Origin: Alteromonas gilva
GTDB lineage: Bacteria; Pseudomonadota; Gammaproteobacteria; Enterobacterales; Alteromonadaceae
DNA: 64,000 nucleotides
NCBI RefSeq assembly: GCF_028595265.1
Contig: NZ_JAQQXP010000001.1
Location: forward strand, 496,001 to 560,000
Direction: 5' to 3'
The notes below the pieces were generated by a model. It did not search any database. It was not told where the DNA came from and saw only the letters and a program-made list of their open reading frames with translations. Positions within the stretch are counted from its first letter, which is position 1, and the number at the start of each line of letters is the position of its first letter. The position numbers and the translations under genes were made by a program. Of the stretch, positions 35,415 to 43,415 are shown in pieces.

Positions 35415-35733
35415 GTTACCCCCCACAGCAAGGCGCACCGCGCAGAGCGTGAAAGCGTCAAACGATGGCAGCACATCAAGGTAACTGGTAAAATCCGCGG
35501 TACTATCTATCTGCTACACTATAGTGTTTAGCGCAGTGGTCTGTATCTTCTGCGAACAGTGTAAACGTGATTTTCACAATGCTGGGTTGACCCTGAGCAC
35601 AGGCCACAACGGGTTGGTATAAAAAGAAATACTCAACGCTACGTGCAATTATGGTACAACATACGCTGGACACATGTGCGTCAAATTCGTTGAGCGCACT
35701 TTAGAAGCCGCAAACAGAAGACAAAGGTACACA
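35415..35733. other. Intergenic region upstream of the HD-GYP-like gene
   Basis: About 320 bases with no gene recognised. A partly symmetrical element (GTGATTTTCAC) at about 35567 looks like a CRP half-site pair but the spacing is too short. The in-frame ATG at 35674 would extend the next protein by 20 residues without a ribosome site. Confidence 0.4.
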
Positions 35734-37170
35734 GTGAGTAAGATTGAACTTCCCGACAATAACTATACCGTACAAGTCAAACAACTCATTGAAGATGTCT
35801 ACCCTAAAAATAACCAGATAGCGTCTGTTTACGGCGATGCTAAAACTTACTTTTCAACGGCGGGAACTCAGCGTGCTCAAATTGCCCAATTGCAGGAGCA
35901 ACTAAAGAACGCGGCAAAGCCCAAAAAGAAAAAGGCATCCGGTGGAGAAGATGCGTTAAAAAGGCAGATAAAGCTCGCCAAAGCCGAATATGACAACGAG
36001 CGCCAGGCGCGCATCGACCGCCTGGTTACGGTGGCGCAAAAAATTATCAGTTTATGTGAAGCTGACAGTTTCGATGAGACACAGTTACTCAGTTCTAAAT
36101 TTCTCGGCACCTTAATGCTCATCACGCGTGGGCCAGAGCGAAATTTCGCTAAACTCCATCAGCGTTTAAAGCCCCTTTATAAAGCTGTGCTTGTGCTGCG
36201 GCTAACCGACAAAATCCTGGCTAATGATTTGTCTGATCATGCTTATTTACGCGATGTAAAAGACGCGCTGTTGCGCTTTAAAGGCAATAAAGAATGGCAG
36301 GAAAAGTGGCAGGTGGAAGTGGCGATTCCGATGATCTGTTGTGCTTTACTGCAGGATATTGGCCTTCAATCCCCCGAGGCCGAATCGATTTTAGTTGGTC
36401 CGGATAATGACTTAAATGAGTTTCGGGTCCTGGATGATGCGACCCGTACGCAACTGATAAAAATTAACTTTACCGGCACCATGGATTACCTTAAAAATGG
36501 CTTAGGCGTGCCGGGCTATGTTGGTAATGATAAGGCGGAGAGAACGCAATTCATTCATCGGCATACTGCCATCAACGAATTTATGCTCGCGCTAATGAAA
36601 GATGCATACCTGTCGAAGAAGGGCGTGGGAGAAATCCTCAAAATCCCGCAGGTTTACACGTCGATTATCTTGTCAACCAAGCCTGATTTTACCAAAAAGA
36701 ACCTGCCCAAAGGCTATATCCTGATTGAGCAACTGGCGAAGAAAGGAGCGATTAATGTCGAGTTAGCCAAGGCATTTGTGCAAATTGTCGGTTATTTTCC
36801 ACTTGGTTTTGGTGTGACATACATTCCTCGCGATGAGCGGGGCATCGACAGGGATCGTTATGAGTGTGCAATTGTTACACGGTTGAACCCTTCTCATCCG
36901 GCAGAGCCTGTTTGCCGACCCGTGACCAGAAACCTCACGTATATTAGCTCGGGCTCTGATGAGGTGGTTAAAAAATCCAGTAATTTGTTTTTTCCGGCTA
37001 ACCGCAAAAAGCTTATGCGCATCGGTCGTGAGCGCCTGATGGAAATTATGAGTTTGTTGTCTGGCAACTTTTCCCCGGATGCTGTCGATGACTTGATCCC
37101 CAGTCACTGGGAGCCTGCTGATTATTTTTCATTTAAGAAAAACCAGAACCTGTGGAATAAATCGCGTTAA
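35734..37170 (+). CDS. Degenerate HD-GYP-like domain protein
   Basis: The protein has 478 residues from the GTG at 35734, which follows AAAGG by a few bases. A coiled-coil and Lys-rich segment (about residues 45-100) precedes a helical domain that follows the HD-GYP order. LLQDIGL stands where HD-GYP has LLHDIGK, no HHE or GYP motif is present, and the end (LAKAFVQIVGYFPLGFGVTYI) matches the typical HD-GYP C-terminus. With these metal ligands lost it probably cannot cut cyclic di-GMP and may bind it or act as a scaffold. There is no membrane segment. It stands alone. Confidence 0.65.
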   Translation: MSKIELPDNNYTVQVKQLIEDVYPKNNQIASVYGDAKTYFSTAGTQRAQIAQLQEQLKNAAKPKKKKASGGEDALKRQIKLAKAEYDNERQARIDRLVTVAQKIISLCEADSFDETQLLSSKFLGTLMLITRGPERNFAKLHQRLKPLYKAVLVLRLTDKILANDLSDHAYLRDVKDALLRFKGNKEWQEKWQVEVAIPMICCALLQDIGLQSPEAESILVGPDNDLNEFRVLDDATRTQLIKINFTGTMDYLKNGLGVPGYVGNDKAERTQFIHRHTAINEFMLALMKDAYLSKKGVGEILKIPQVYTSIILSTKPDFTKKNLPKGYILIEQLAKKGAINVELAKAFVQIVGYFPLGFGVTYIPRDERGIDRDRYECAIVTRLNPSHPAEPVCRPVTRNLTYISSGSDEVVKKSSNLFFPANRKKLMRIGRERLMEIMSLLSGNFSPDAVDDLIPSHWEPADYFSFKKNQNLWNKSR

Positions 37171-37316
37171 TTACGCCAATCCTCGTTGTTCCATCTCTCA
37201 CTAAGCCTCCCGTCTGCCGGCATTATACAAGTTTAACGCCCGCGCTGAACCATAGGGAAAGCGCAGCCTGACGGACCTGTTGTGTTGATTATGTCAAGAC
37301 ACAGACATCATTTGTA

Positions 37317-37330
37317 TTGATCTGAATCAT
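37317..37330 (+). promoter_or_regulatory. FNR/Anr-like site before the regulator-cydAB genes
   Basis: TTGATCTGAATCAT matches the FNR consensus TTGAT-N4-ATCAA except for the last base. It overlaps the upstream ATG at 37329, so translation more likely starts at 37380, leaving room for a promoter. It fits oxygen control of a cytochrome bd oxidase operon. Confidence 0.5.
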
Positions 37331-37379
37331 GTTTCGATCTAAACTTTCAGAAATTACTGAAACTTTAGAATTTTGCACA

Positions 37380-37931
37380 ATGAAAATGTCACCGCTTGTT
37401 ACCTCCGCCGTTATTCACTTTGGTGAAATGGGCAGTCGCTGGGGCTTTAATCGCACGGTTGGCCAAATGCTTGCATTAATCGTATTGCATGAAGAGCCGT
37501 TATCGGCACAAGAAATTGCCGATGCGCTGAGTATTTCCAGAGGCAATACCAGTATGGGGTTAAAAGAGTTGCAAGCCTGGCAGTTAGTTAAGCAGCATCA
37601 TATACCCGGCGAACGCAAAGAGTTTTTTGTACCAGCGGGATCAATTTGGGTACTCGCAAACCGGGTATTTGAAGAGCGCCGTAAGCGTGAAATTGACCCC
37701 ACCATGTCGCTGCTGCGGGATTTAATGATGGACTCACCAACCGGTGATCAGGACGTAAATGTACAGGCGCGTCTGAACGAAATTCATGATCTGTTGGAGT
37801 CCGTCACGGCCTGGTCTCAGGAGTTGCAGAACCTGGGCCCGGAAAAACTTGATACGTTAATGAAACTCGGCTCCGGTGTGGGGCGTATTCTAGAGTTCAA
37901 AGACAAACTTCTTCCTGCAAAATCAAAGTAA
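37380..37931 (+). CDS. GbsR/MarR-family transcriptional regulator
   Basis: A protein of about 183 residues starting MKMSPLVTSAVIHFGEMGSR. A longer frame starts at 37329, but that ATG overlaps the FNR-like site. It has a winged-helix DNA-binding domain (WGFNRTVGQMLALIVLH, SAQEIADALSISRGNTSMGLKEL, then the wing VKQHHIPGERKEFF) and a C-terminal helical dimerisation region. It belongs to the GbsR branch. It ends 13 bases before cydA, so it probably regulates and is co-transcribed with the oxidase genes. The ligand is unknown. Confidence 0.88.
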   Translation: MKMSPLVTSAVIHFGEMGSRWGFNRTVGQMLALIVLHEEPLSAQEIADALSISRGNTSMGLKELQAWQLVKQHHIPGERKEFFVPAGSIWVLANRVFEERRKREIDPTMSLLRDLMMDSPTGDQDVNVQARLNEIHDLLESVTAWSQELQNLGPEKLDTLMKLGSGVGRILEFKDKLLPAKSK

Positions 37932-37944
37932 TCAGGAGCTTATA

Positions 37945-39318
37945 GTGGATGTATTCATATTATCCAGACTTCAGTTTGCGCTGAATATTAGTTTTCACAT
38001 CTTATTTCCGACAATAACCATGGCCCTGGGCTGGTTCTTGTTCTATTTTAAATTTCGCTCCAACGTAAGCGGGAATCCGATATGGATGCGTATCTATCGG
38101 TTTTGGGTACGGGTTTTCGCCCTGACCTTTGCTTTAGGTGTGGTGTCTGGTGTCACTATGTCGTTCCAGTTCGGTACCAACTGGCCGGGCTTTATGGAAA
38201 AAGCCGGTAATGTGGCCGGGCCGCTGCTCGGCTATGAAGTGCTGACCGCGTTTTTTCTGGAGGCCACCTTCTTAGGCATTATGTTGTTTGGCATGCGGCG
38301 CGTACCAAACTGGCTGCATACGCTGGCTACACTAGTGGTTGCGGTGGGCACAACTTTGTCAGCGTTTTGGATTTTATCGCTCAATAGCTGGATGCATACG
38401 CCACAGGGCCACGAAGTCATCGATGGCGTTGTGTATGCCAAAGACTGGTCAGCGATTATTTTTAATCCGTCGTTTCCCTATCGTTTTACCCACATGATGT
38501 TAGCGTCGGGGTTAACCGCCAGTTTTCTGATTGCCGGATTATCGGCCTATCGTTTAGCCATTGGCGACGATAAAGTTGCGCCTAAACTGGCCCTTAAAAC
38601 CGCTACTTATACGGCTGCGGTATTAATTCCCCTGCAGATTTTCGCCGGTGACTTACACGGTTTGAACACGCTTGAACATCAGCCACAAAAAGTAGCGGCA
38701 ATGGAAGGCGTATGGGAGACCGAGCGGGGCGCCCCCTTGCTGTTGTTCGCCATTCCGGATGAGTCGAGCAGAAGCAATCACTTTGAAATTGGCATTCCTA
38801 ACCTGGCGAGCGTTATTCTCACTCATGATCCGAATGGCGAAATTAAAGGCCTAAATGAGTTTAAGGGCGAGCACCCGCCTGTGGCTCCGGTATTTTATTC
38901 ATTCCGGGTGATGGTAGGAATGGGCATGTTGATGCTTTTAACTGCCTGGCTTGGTGCGTTTTATCTGTATCGACAAGGTGCGCTGCCTGACTGGCTGAGC
39001 AAAGTCTTTATCGCAATGACCTTTAGCGGCTGGGTGGCAACCCTGGCTGGCTGGTACGTGACCGAAGTGGGTCGTCAGCCTTATCTGGTCAGTGGTGTAC
39101 TGGCTACCAAAGACGCCGTAACTTCCTTACCGTCAACCAATGTAGCGCTGTCTTTCAGTTTGTACGTGGTGATTTATGCAGTGCTGCTGGTGGCCTACAT
39201 TCGCACTCTTACGTTGATGTGCCGTAAGTCAGTTGGCGTAGAGGAAATGACCGAGGCAGACCCGGCCAGTCGCTCACGTAACAAACTTGATGTAGCCCAA
39301 AGTCACAGGGTCTGTTGA
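37945..39318 (+). CDS. cydA: Cytochrome bd-type ubiquinol oxidase subunit I (CioA-like)
   Basis: The subunit has 457 residues and nine membrane helices, carrying haems b558, b595 and d. The start is GTG at 37945 after CAGGAGC. The N-terminal haem histidine is in SFHILFPTITMALGW and a second in RFTHMMLASG. The Q-loop between helices six and seven is short, as in the cyanide-insensitive (CIO) class rather than E. coli CydA. The last residues (HRVC) and the TGA stop are read from the inverted repeat of an inserted element, so the native C-terminus may have been altered. The element separates it from cydB by 293 bases. Confidence 0.93.
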   Translation: MDVFILSRLQFALNISFHILFPTITMALGWFLFYFKFRSNVSGNPIWMRIYRFWVRVFALTFALGVVSGVTMSFQFGTNWPGFMEKAGNVAGPLLGYEVLTAFFLEATFLGIMLFGMRRVPNWLHTLATLVVAVGTTLSAFWILSLNSWMHTPQGHEVIDGVVYAKDWSAIIFNPSFPYRFTHMMLASGLTASFLIAGLSAYRLAIGDDKVAPKLALKTATYTAAVLIPLQIFAGDLHGLNTLEHQPQKVAAMEGVWETERGAPLLLFAIPDESSRSNHFEIGIPNLASVILTHDPNGEIKGLNEFKGEHPPVAPVFYSFRVMVGMGMLMLLTAWLGAFYLYRQGALPDWLSKVFIAMTFSGWVATLAGWYVTEVGRQPYLVSGVLATKDAVTSLPSTNVALSFSLYVVIYAVLLVAYIRTLTLMCRKSVGVEEMTEADPASRSRNKLDVAQSHRVC

Positions 39319-39600
39319 CATTTGGTGTACAAATTTTGGTCTAAATGAAAGCATTTTAATCGCGAAACAGTCCTGCCGACCTAGTGGTTCTAAGTCAAAG
39401 GGCTGTGACAAAGAGTAAAATGCTTTCATAACGACCCCTTCGGGCAGCGCCCGGTAACCGGCTAGTGTGTGCCATTTATACTGCGTTGACTGTTTTTGAT
39501 TTAGACCCACTAGACCTGCAAACAGCCGCCTGGTCTAAATGGCACACACTTGCCAGCTATGGACCGCTGCAAAAATGCACAACAAACGTCAACAGACCCT
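39307..39600. mobile_element. 294-bp palindromic MITE-like element between cydA and cydB
   Basis: The ends AGGGTCTGTTGAC (39307-39319) and GTCAACAGACCCT (39588-39600) are perfect 13-bp inverted repeats, with weaker matching for about 18 more bases. Inside are two further perfect inverted repeats: 14 bp at 39345-39358 and 39416-39429, and 15 bp at 39464-39478 and 39536-39550. Each can fold as a side hairpin. A 78-codon minus-strand frame (39274-39510) has no recognised function. No clear target duplication is seen. The cydA stop lies in the left repeat; the cydB ribosome site AGGAG begins just after the right end. It looks like a non-autonomous element mobilised by an IS with the same ends. 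Confidence 0.75.
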
Positions 39601-39611
39601 AGGAGAAAAAC

Positions 39612-40622
39612 ATGCCTTTCGAATCACTATCTGCTGAAACTTTGGGTAATATTTACATAGGTTTATTAGGGCTCGCTGTACTGTTGTATGCCGTGCTTGA
39701 CGGTTATGATCTGGGGGTGGGGGTGTTATTCCCGCCCCACAACGAACAGTTTAAAGATGACATGATCGCTTCAATCGGCCCCTACTGGGACGCCAATGAA
39801 ACCTGGCTGGTACTGGCAGTTGGCATTCTGCTGATTGCCTTTCCACAAGCCCACAGTGATATACTGCAAACCTTGTATATTCCGGCAACGTTTATGTTGC
39901 TGGGGCTTATTTTGCGCGGCGTGTCTTTCGACTTTCGGGCCAAAGTGGCGCAAACCAATAAACCTAAGTGGGACACTTGCTTTAAATACGGCTCACTGCT
40001 TACCACGCTATCGCAGGGCTACATGCTGGGTATTTGGGTCACGGGATTACGTACCGATATTTACGCTCAGGGCTTTGCCTTACTTGCGGCGCTGGGAGTC
40101 ACAGCAGCCTATGCGTTTATTGGTGCCTGCTGGTTAATCCTTAAAACTGAAGGCGATCTGCAAACCAAGGCATTCACCTGGGCCAGGCGTTGCCTGTTGG
40201 TCCTTGCCGGAGGCATAGGGGCTGTGAGTGTGCTTAATTTGTTGCTTCATAATGAGGTGCGTGCACTGTGGCTTGATAGCCCCCTTGGTCTGGTATTAAT
40301 GACGATTCCGGTGACCTGTTTTGGCTTGTTGATACTGTGTGCACTGGTGCTCAAAAAGCTGCCTAAAGCAGAAGGCAAAGGCGAGTGGCTGCCCTTTGCG
40401 ATTGCCTTGCTGGTGTTTGTGTTATGTTTTGGTGCCTTTGGTGTGAGTTATTATCCTTATGTGGTGCCGGGTAAACTCACCATTATGGATGCCCTCAGTG
40501 ATGCCAACTCTTTACGCTTTTTATTAGTAGGCACAGTGGTTGTGGTGCCTTGCATTCTGGCCTATACCGTACTGGTATATCGAATTTTTGCCGGGAAGTC
40601 ACAAAAACTGTCTTATTACTAA
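39612..40622 (+). CDS. cydB: Cytochrome bd-type ubiquinol oxidase subunit II (CioB-like)
   Basis: A membrane protein of 336 residues with about eight to nine helices, the structural partner of CydA. It has the typical start YIGLLGLAVLLYAVLDGYDLGVGVLFP, the WDANETWLVLAVGILLIAFP helix and GFALLAALGVTAAYAF. AGGAGAAAAAC precedes the ATG. No short CydX-like gene follows. Its translation and expression may be changed by the inserted element upstream. Confidence 0.93.
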   Translation: MPFESLSAETLGNIYIGLLGLAVLLYAVLDGYDLGVGVLFPPHNEQFKDDMIASIGPYWDANETWLVLAVGILLIAFPQAHSDILQTLYIPATFMLLGLILRGVSFDFRAKVAQTNKPKWDTCFKYGSLLTTLSQGYMLGIWVTGLRTDIYAQGFALLAALGVTAAYAFIGACWLILKTEGDLQTKAFTWARRCLLVLAGGIGAVSVLNLLLHNEVRALWLDSPLGLVLMTIPVTCFGLLILCALVLKKLPKAEGKGEWLPFAIALLVFVLCFGAFGVSYYPYVVPGKLTIMDALSDANSLRFLLVGTVVVVPCILAYTVLVYRIFAGKSQKLSYY

Positions 40623-40962
40623 GGAATGTATTGGGCCAGCAGCGTCTCTTTTGAAGGCGGCGCGAGGCGGCTAACAATAGATGTGTAACATCCCATGTAG
40701 TGCCCGGCTCTCTTCAGATCCGGGCACTCTGTCGTTACGTTCTTCGCCTGGTGTCCGGTGCTTGCAAAGGCCAGGTGTTAACCGGCGCGACCCTGTGGCC
40801 GGAAAACTAAGGTACTTTACTCACAAATACTCTTTTACAGTGTTTTTTAACTGCTCACGTCTTTTTGTGGTTTAAATAATTCAGGTATGGCAGTATTTAT
40901 CAGGAATAACAGTGCAAAGAATGCGCTGAATTTGTAGTGATATTTGATTAAGGACTTTCAAA
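40623..40962 (+). terminator. Gap after cydB with a perfect hairpin at 40700-40727
   Basis: GTGCCCGG (40700-40707) pairs with CCGGGCAC (40720-40727) around a 12-base loop. There is no T-tract, so it is a weak or Rho-assisted terminator at best. The rest of the 340-base gap shows no gene; a 20-codon frame right after cydB lacks any hydrophobic segment. Confidence 0.4.
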
Positions 40963-42906
40963 ATGCAAGTGTCAAAATGGTCTCCCATGCTAACAGTCGC
41001 GTTAGCAGTTTCTTTTTTAACGGCCTGCGGTGGCGGAGGTGGCGGGGGTTCTACAACGCCTCGAGTTAATAATCCACCACCAGCAAACGTCGCACCTGTT
41101 GCCAATGCGGGTTCAGATCAGAGCGTTGATGAACTCACCCTCGTTACCCTATCAGGTTCAGGGACAGACAGTGACGGAAGCATTAGCAGTTACGCCTGGT
41201 CACAACTGGCTGGTACGGCAGTCACCTTAAGTGATGTTAACACTCAATCAGTCAGCTTTGATGCCCCAGATGTGTCAGCAGATGAAGTCCTGACTTTTCA
41301 ATTGACCGTTACCGATAACGATGGCGATAGTGGCACCGATGTCGTGGCTATAACAGTCAGAGATATCACTCCTCCTTCAGGGCCTGTTGAACCAACCTGG
41401 GTAGCCGGCGTTTACGAACCTCAGGCCGACTATATTGCCAGGTGTGAAGTACCCCGCACCGGTATTGACCCGTTTTCAGGTCAGCCTTACCCCGATGAGG
41501 AAGGCACAGCAATGGACGAAAAGCTGTGGCTGCGGTCCTGGACCAATGATACCTATCTTTGGTACGACGAAGTAGACGACAACGACCCGGCTAATTATTC
41601 GGTGCTGGGTTATTTTGATCAACTCAAAACCAACGCGTTAACCCCGACGGGCACGCCCAAAGACAATTTTCATTTTTCTCAGGCCACCGACGAATACAAC
41701 GAACTCACGCAAACCGGGGTATCATCAGGATACGGTATTAAATGGGAATTTGTACGCTCTGCGCCTCCTCGTGAACTCATTGTTCGTTATACCGAGCCTG
41801 ACTCACCAGCCAGTCTCGCTGGGATCCCCCGTGGCGCCAGTGTTAAACGGGTAAACGGTGTAGACTTTGTGGATGGCGGTACTCAGGCGCAGGTTGACAT
41901 ACTCAATGACGGTTTGTTTCCGGCTGAAAATGGCACCACAGCAAGTTTTGTTTTTGAGCGGGTGGATGGCACGGAACTCGCCGTCGATCTCACCTCTGCG
42001 GATGTGGCCGTTGTGCCGGTACAAAATGTGCGGGTGTTTGACACGGCGGCAGGAAAAACCGGCTATTTTCAGTTTAATACCTTTATCAGAACCGCGCAGG
42101 ATGGCCTAATTAACACCGTTGAGCAGTTTGTCGATGAAAACGTGACTGAGCTGGTGATTGACCTGCGTTACAACGGCGGCGGATTGCTGGCTCTCGCCTC
42201 ACAGCTGTCTTATATGGTGGCGGGACCGAGTCAGACCAACAACGCTATTTTTGAAACCCTGCAGTTCAACGATAAAAATCCCGACTACGATCCGGTAACG
42301 GGTCGCGCTATCCGGCCTACGCCTTTTTACGGTAATGTCATTGACTACAACGCTGGTGTTCTTACCAGTGAGGTTTTACCCAGTTTGTCGTTAACCCGCA
42401 TTTACGTGCTAACTACCGATAATACCTGCTCTGCAAGTGAGGCGGTTATGAACTCGTTGCGCGGTATTGATGTAGAAGTGGTGCAGATTGGTGGTTCAAC
42501 GTGTGGTAAGCCCTATGGCTTTTATCCCACCGATAACTGCGGCACGACGTATTTCACTATTCAGTTTCAGGGGGTAAACAATAAAGGTTTTGGCGATTAC
42601 GCTGATGGTTTTATACCGACATCCAGCCCCAATTTCGATTTTGAATTACCCGGGTGCGATGTTGCGGATGACTTTAGTGCCCCGCTGGGTGATCCCAACG
42701 AAGGGATGTTGTCAGCGGCACTGGCGTACGCCGAAACGGGAGCCTGTCCGGTTACTGCCTCATCGTCAACAACCTCAACGAACGCGGTGGCGGCAAGTCA
42801 GTATGCTGAATCGAATCTCTCCATAAAAAGGCCGGAAGCGCTTCGCAATGCATTGATTCTGCATAACAAAATCAATGAGCCTATTATTCGGGAAACGCAG
42901 CAATGA
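40963..42906 (+). CDS. S41-family peptidase lipoprotein with PKD-like module
   Basis: A protein of 647 residues. Lipobox FLTAC is followed by a run of seven glycines and a Pro-rich linker, then a PKD/K319L-like beta module (about residues 42-138). It continues with an N-terminal helical part, a PDZ-like segment (PDSPASLAGIPRGASVKRVNG) and the S41 (C-terminal processing peptidase) core with ELVIDLRYNGGG. The catalytic serine is in DNTCSASEAVMNS and the lysine in GGSTCGKPYG. It should act on proteins in the periplasm or at the surface. The stop overlaps the start of the next lipoprotein gene by four bases, suggesting a working pair. Confidence 0.9.
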   Translation: MQVSKWSPMLTVALAVSFLTACGGGGGGGSTTPRVNNPPPANVAPVANAGSDQSVDELTLVTLSGSGTDSDGSISSYAWSQLAGTAVTLSDVNTQSVSFDAPDVSADEVLTFQLTVTDNDGDSGTDVVAITVRDITPPSGPVEPTWVAGVYEPQADYIARCEVPRTGIDPFSGQPYPDEEGTAMDEKLWLRSWTNDTYLWYDEVDDNDPANYSVLGYFDQLKTNALTPTGTPKDNFHFSQATDEYNELTQTGVSSGYGIKWEFVRSAPPRELIVRYTEPDSPASLAGIPRGASVKRVNGVDFVDGGTQAQVDILNDGLFPAENGTTASFVFERVDGTELAVDLTSADVAVVPVQNVRVFDTAAGKTGYFQFNTFIRTAQDGLINTVEQFVDENVTELVIDLRYNGGGLLALASQLSYMVAGPSQTNNAIFETLQFNDKNPDYDPVTGRAIRPTPFYGNVIDYNAGVLTSEVLPSLSLTRIYVLTTDNTCSASEAVMNSLRGIDVEVVQIGGSTCGKPYGFYPTDNCGTTYFTIQFQGVNNKGFGDYADGFIPTSSPNFDFELPGCDVADDFSAPLGDPNEGMLSAALAYAETGACPVTASSSTTSTNAVAASQYAESNLSIKRPEALRNALILHNKINEPIIRETQQ

Positions 42907-43292
42907 GAGTGCGTAATTGGCTTATTTCACTTTTTGCCATGCCGTTTGCCTTAGCAAGCGGTTGTGCAGCAACCTCGGTGGAGTCGCCTCAGGAGGCGCG
43001 CTTGGCATCGTTAACGGCGGCGCAAAAAGCACAGCTGGAAGCCCATATCAGTCAATGGTTTGGTGGCATTGCCATTAAGTTGGCAGACAATGCGTTTACG
43101 CAGTCATCAACGCTGACAATTGAGCGGCGCGCCCACACTGACAGCAGAGGCTTACCCATTGAGGGGCGACACGACAATCCCGCGTTTGCGTTTACTCTGT
43201 TAAAACAAGGCGAAGCGTGTTTACTCAACAACGACAACTCTGGTGAGCAGGTTGAACTGACTGACGTTGAGTGCATTGTTGTTGACAAATAG
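42903..43292 (+). CDS. Small lipoprotein coupled to the S41 peptidase gene
   Basis: A protein of 129 residues with a lipoprotein signal peptide (FALASGC, Cys at 21). The mature part has a helix (ARLASLTAAQKAQLEAHI) followed by beta strands and two cysteines (ACLL, VECIV) that may form a disulfide. I do not recognise a family. The ATGA overlap with the peptidase gene suggests translation in fixed ratio; an inhibitor, adaptor or substrate role is possible but not shown. Confidence 0.75.
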   Translation: MRVRNWLISLFAMPFALASGCAATSVESPQEARLASLTAAQKAQLEAHISQWFGGIAIKLADNAFTQSSTLTIERRAHTDSRGLPIEGRHDNPAFAFTLLKQGEACLLNNDNSGEQVELTDVECIVVDK

Positions 43293-43415
43293 GGGGGGCT
43301 GACAAATAGGGCGGCTATGTGGTGTCGCCTGGGCGTATCAGGCTATTAACCTACAACTGCTTATCCTCGATAACGAACACCACAGTATAGTCGGCTAACG
43401 CCGGCTATACTGCTT

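Noticed and set aside
35560..35590. CRP-like site before the HD-GYP-like gene
   Set aside because: The half sites are separated by only three bases where six are required.
39274..39510. A 78-codon minus-strand frame in the element between cydA and cydB as a transposase
   Set aside because: No transposase motif is seen and it spans the element end into cydA; kept only as a note in the element.
40626..40688. A 20-codon frame right after cydB as a CydX-like subunit
   Set aside because: It has no hydrophobic segment, whereas CydX-type subunits are single membrane helices; the upstream AAGGA is too close to the ATG.
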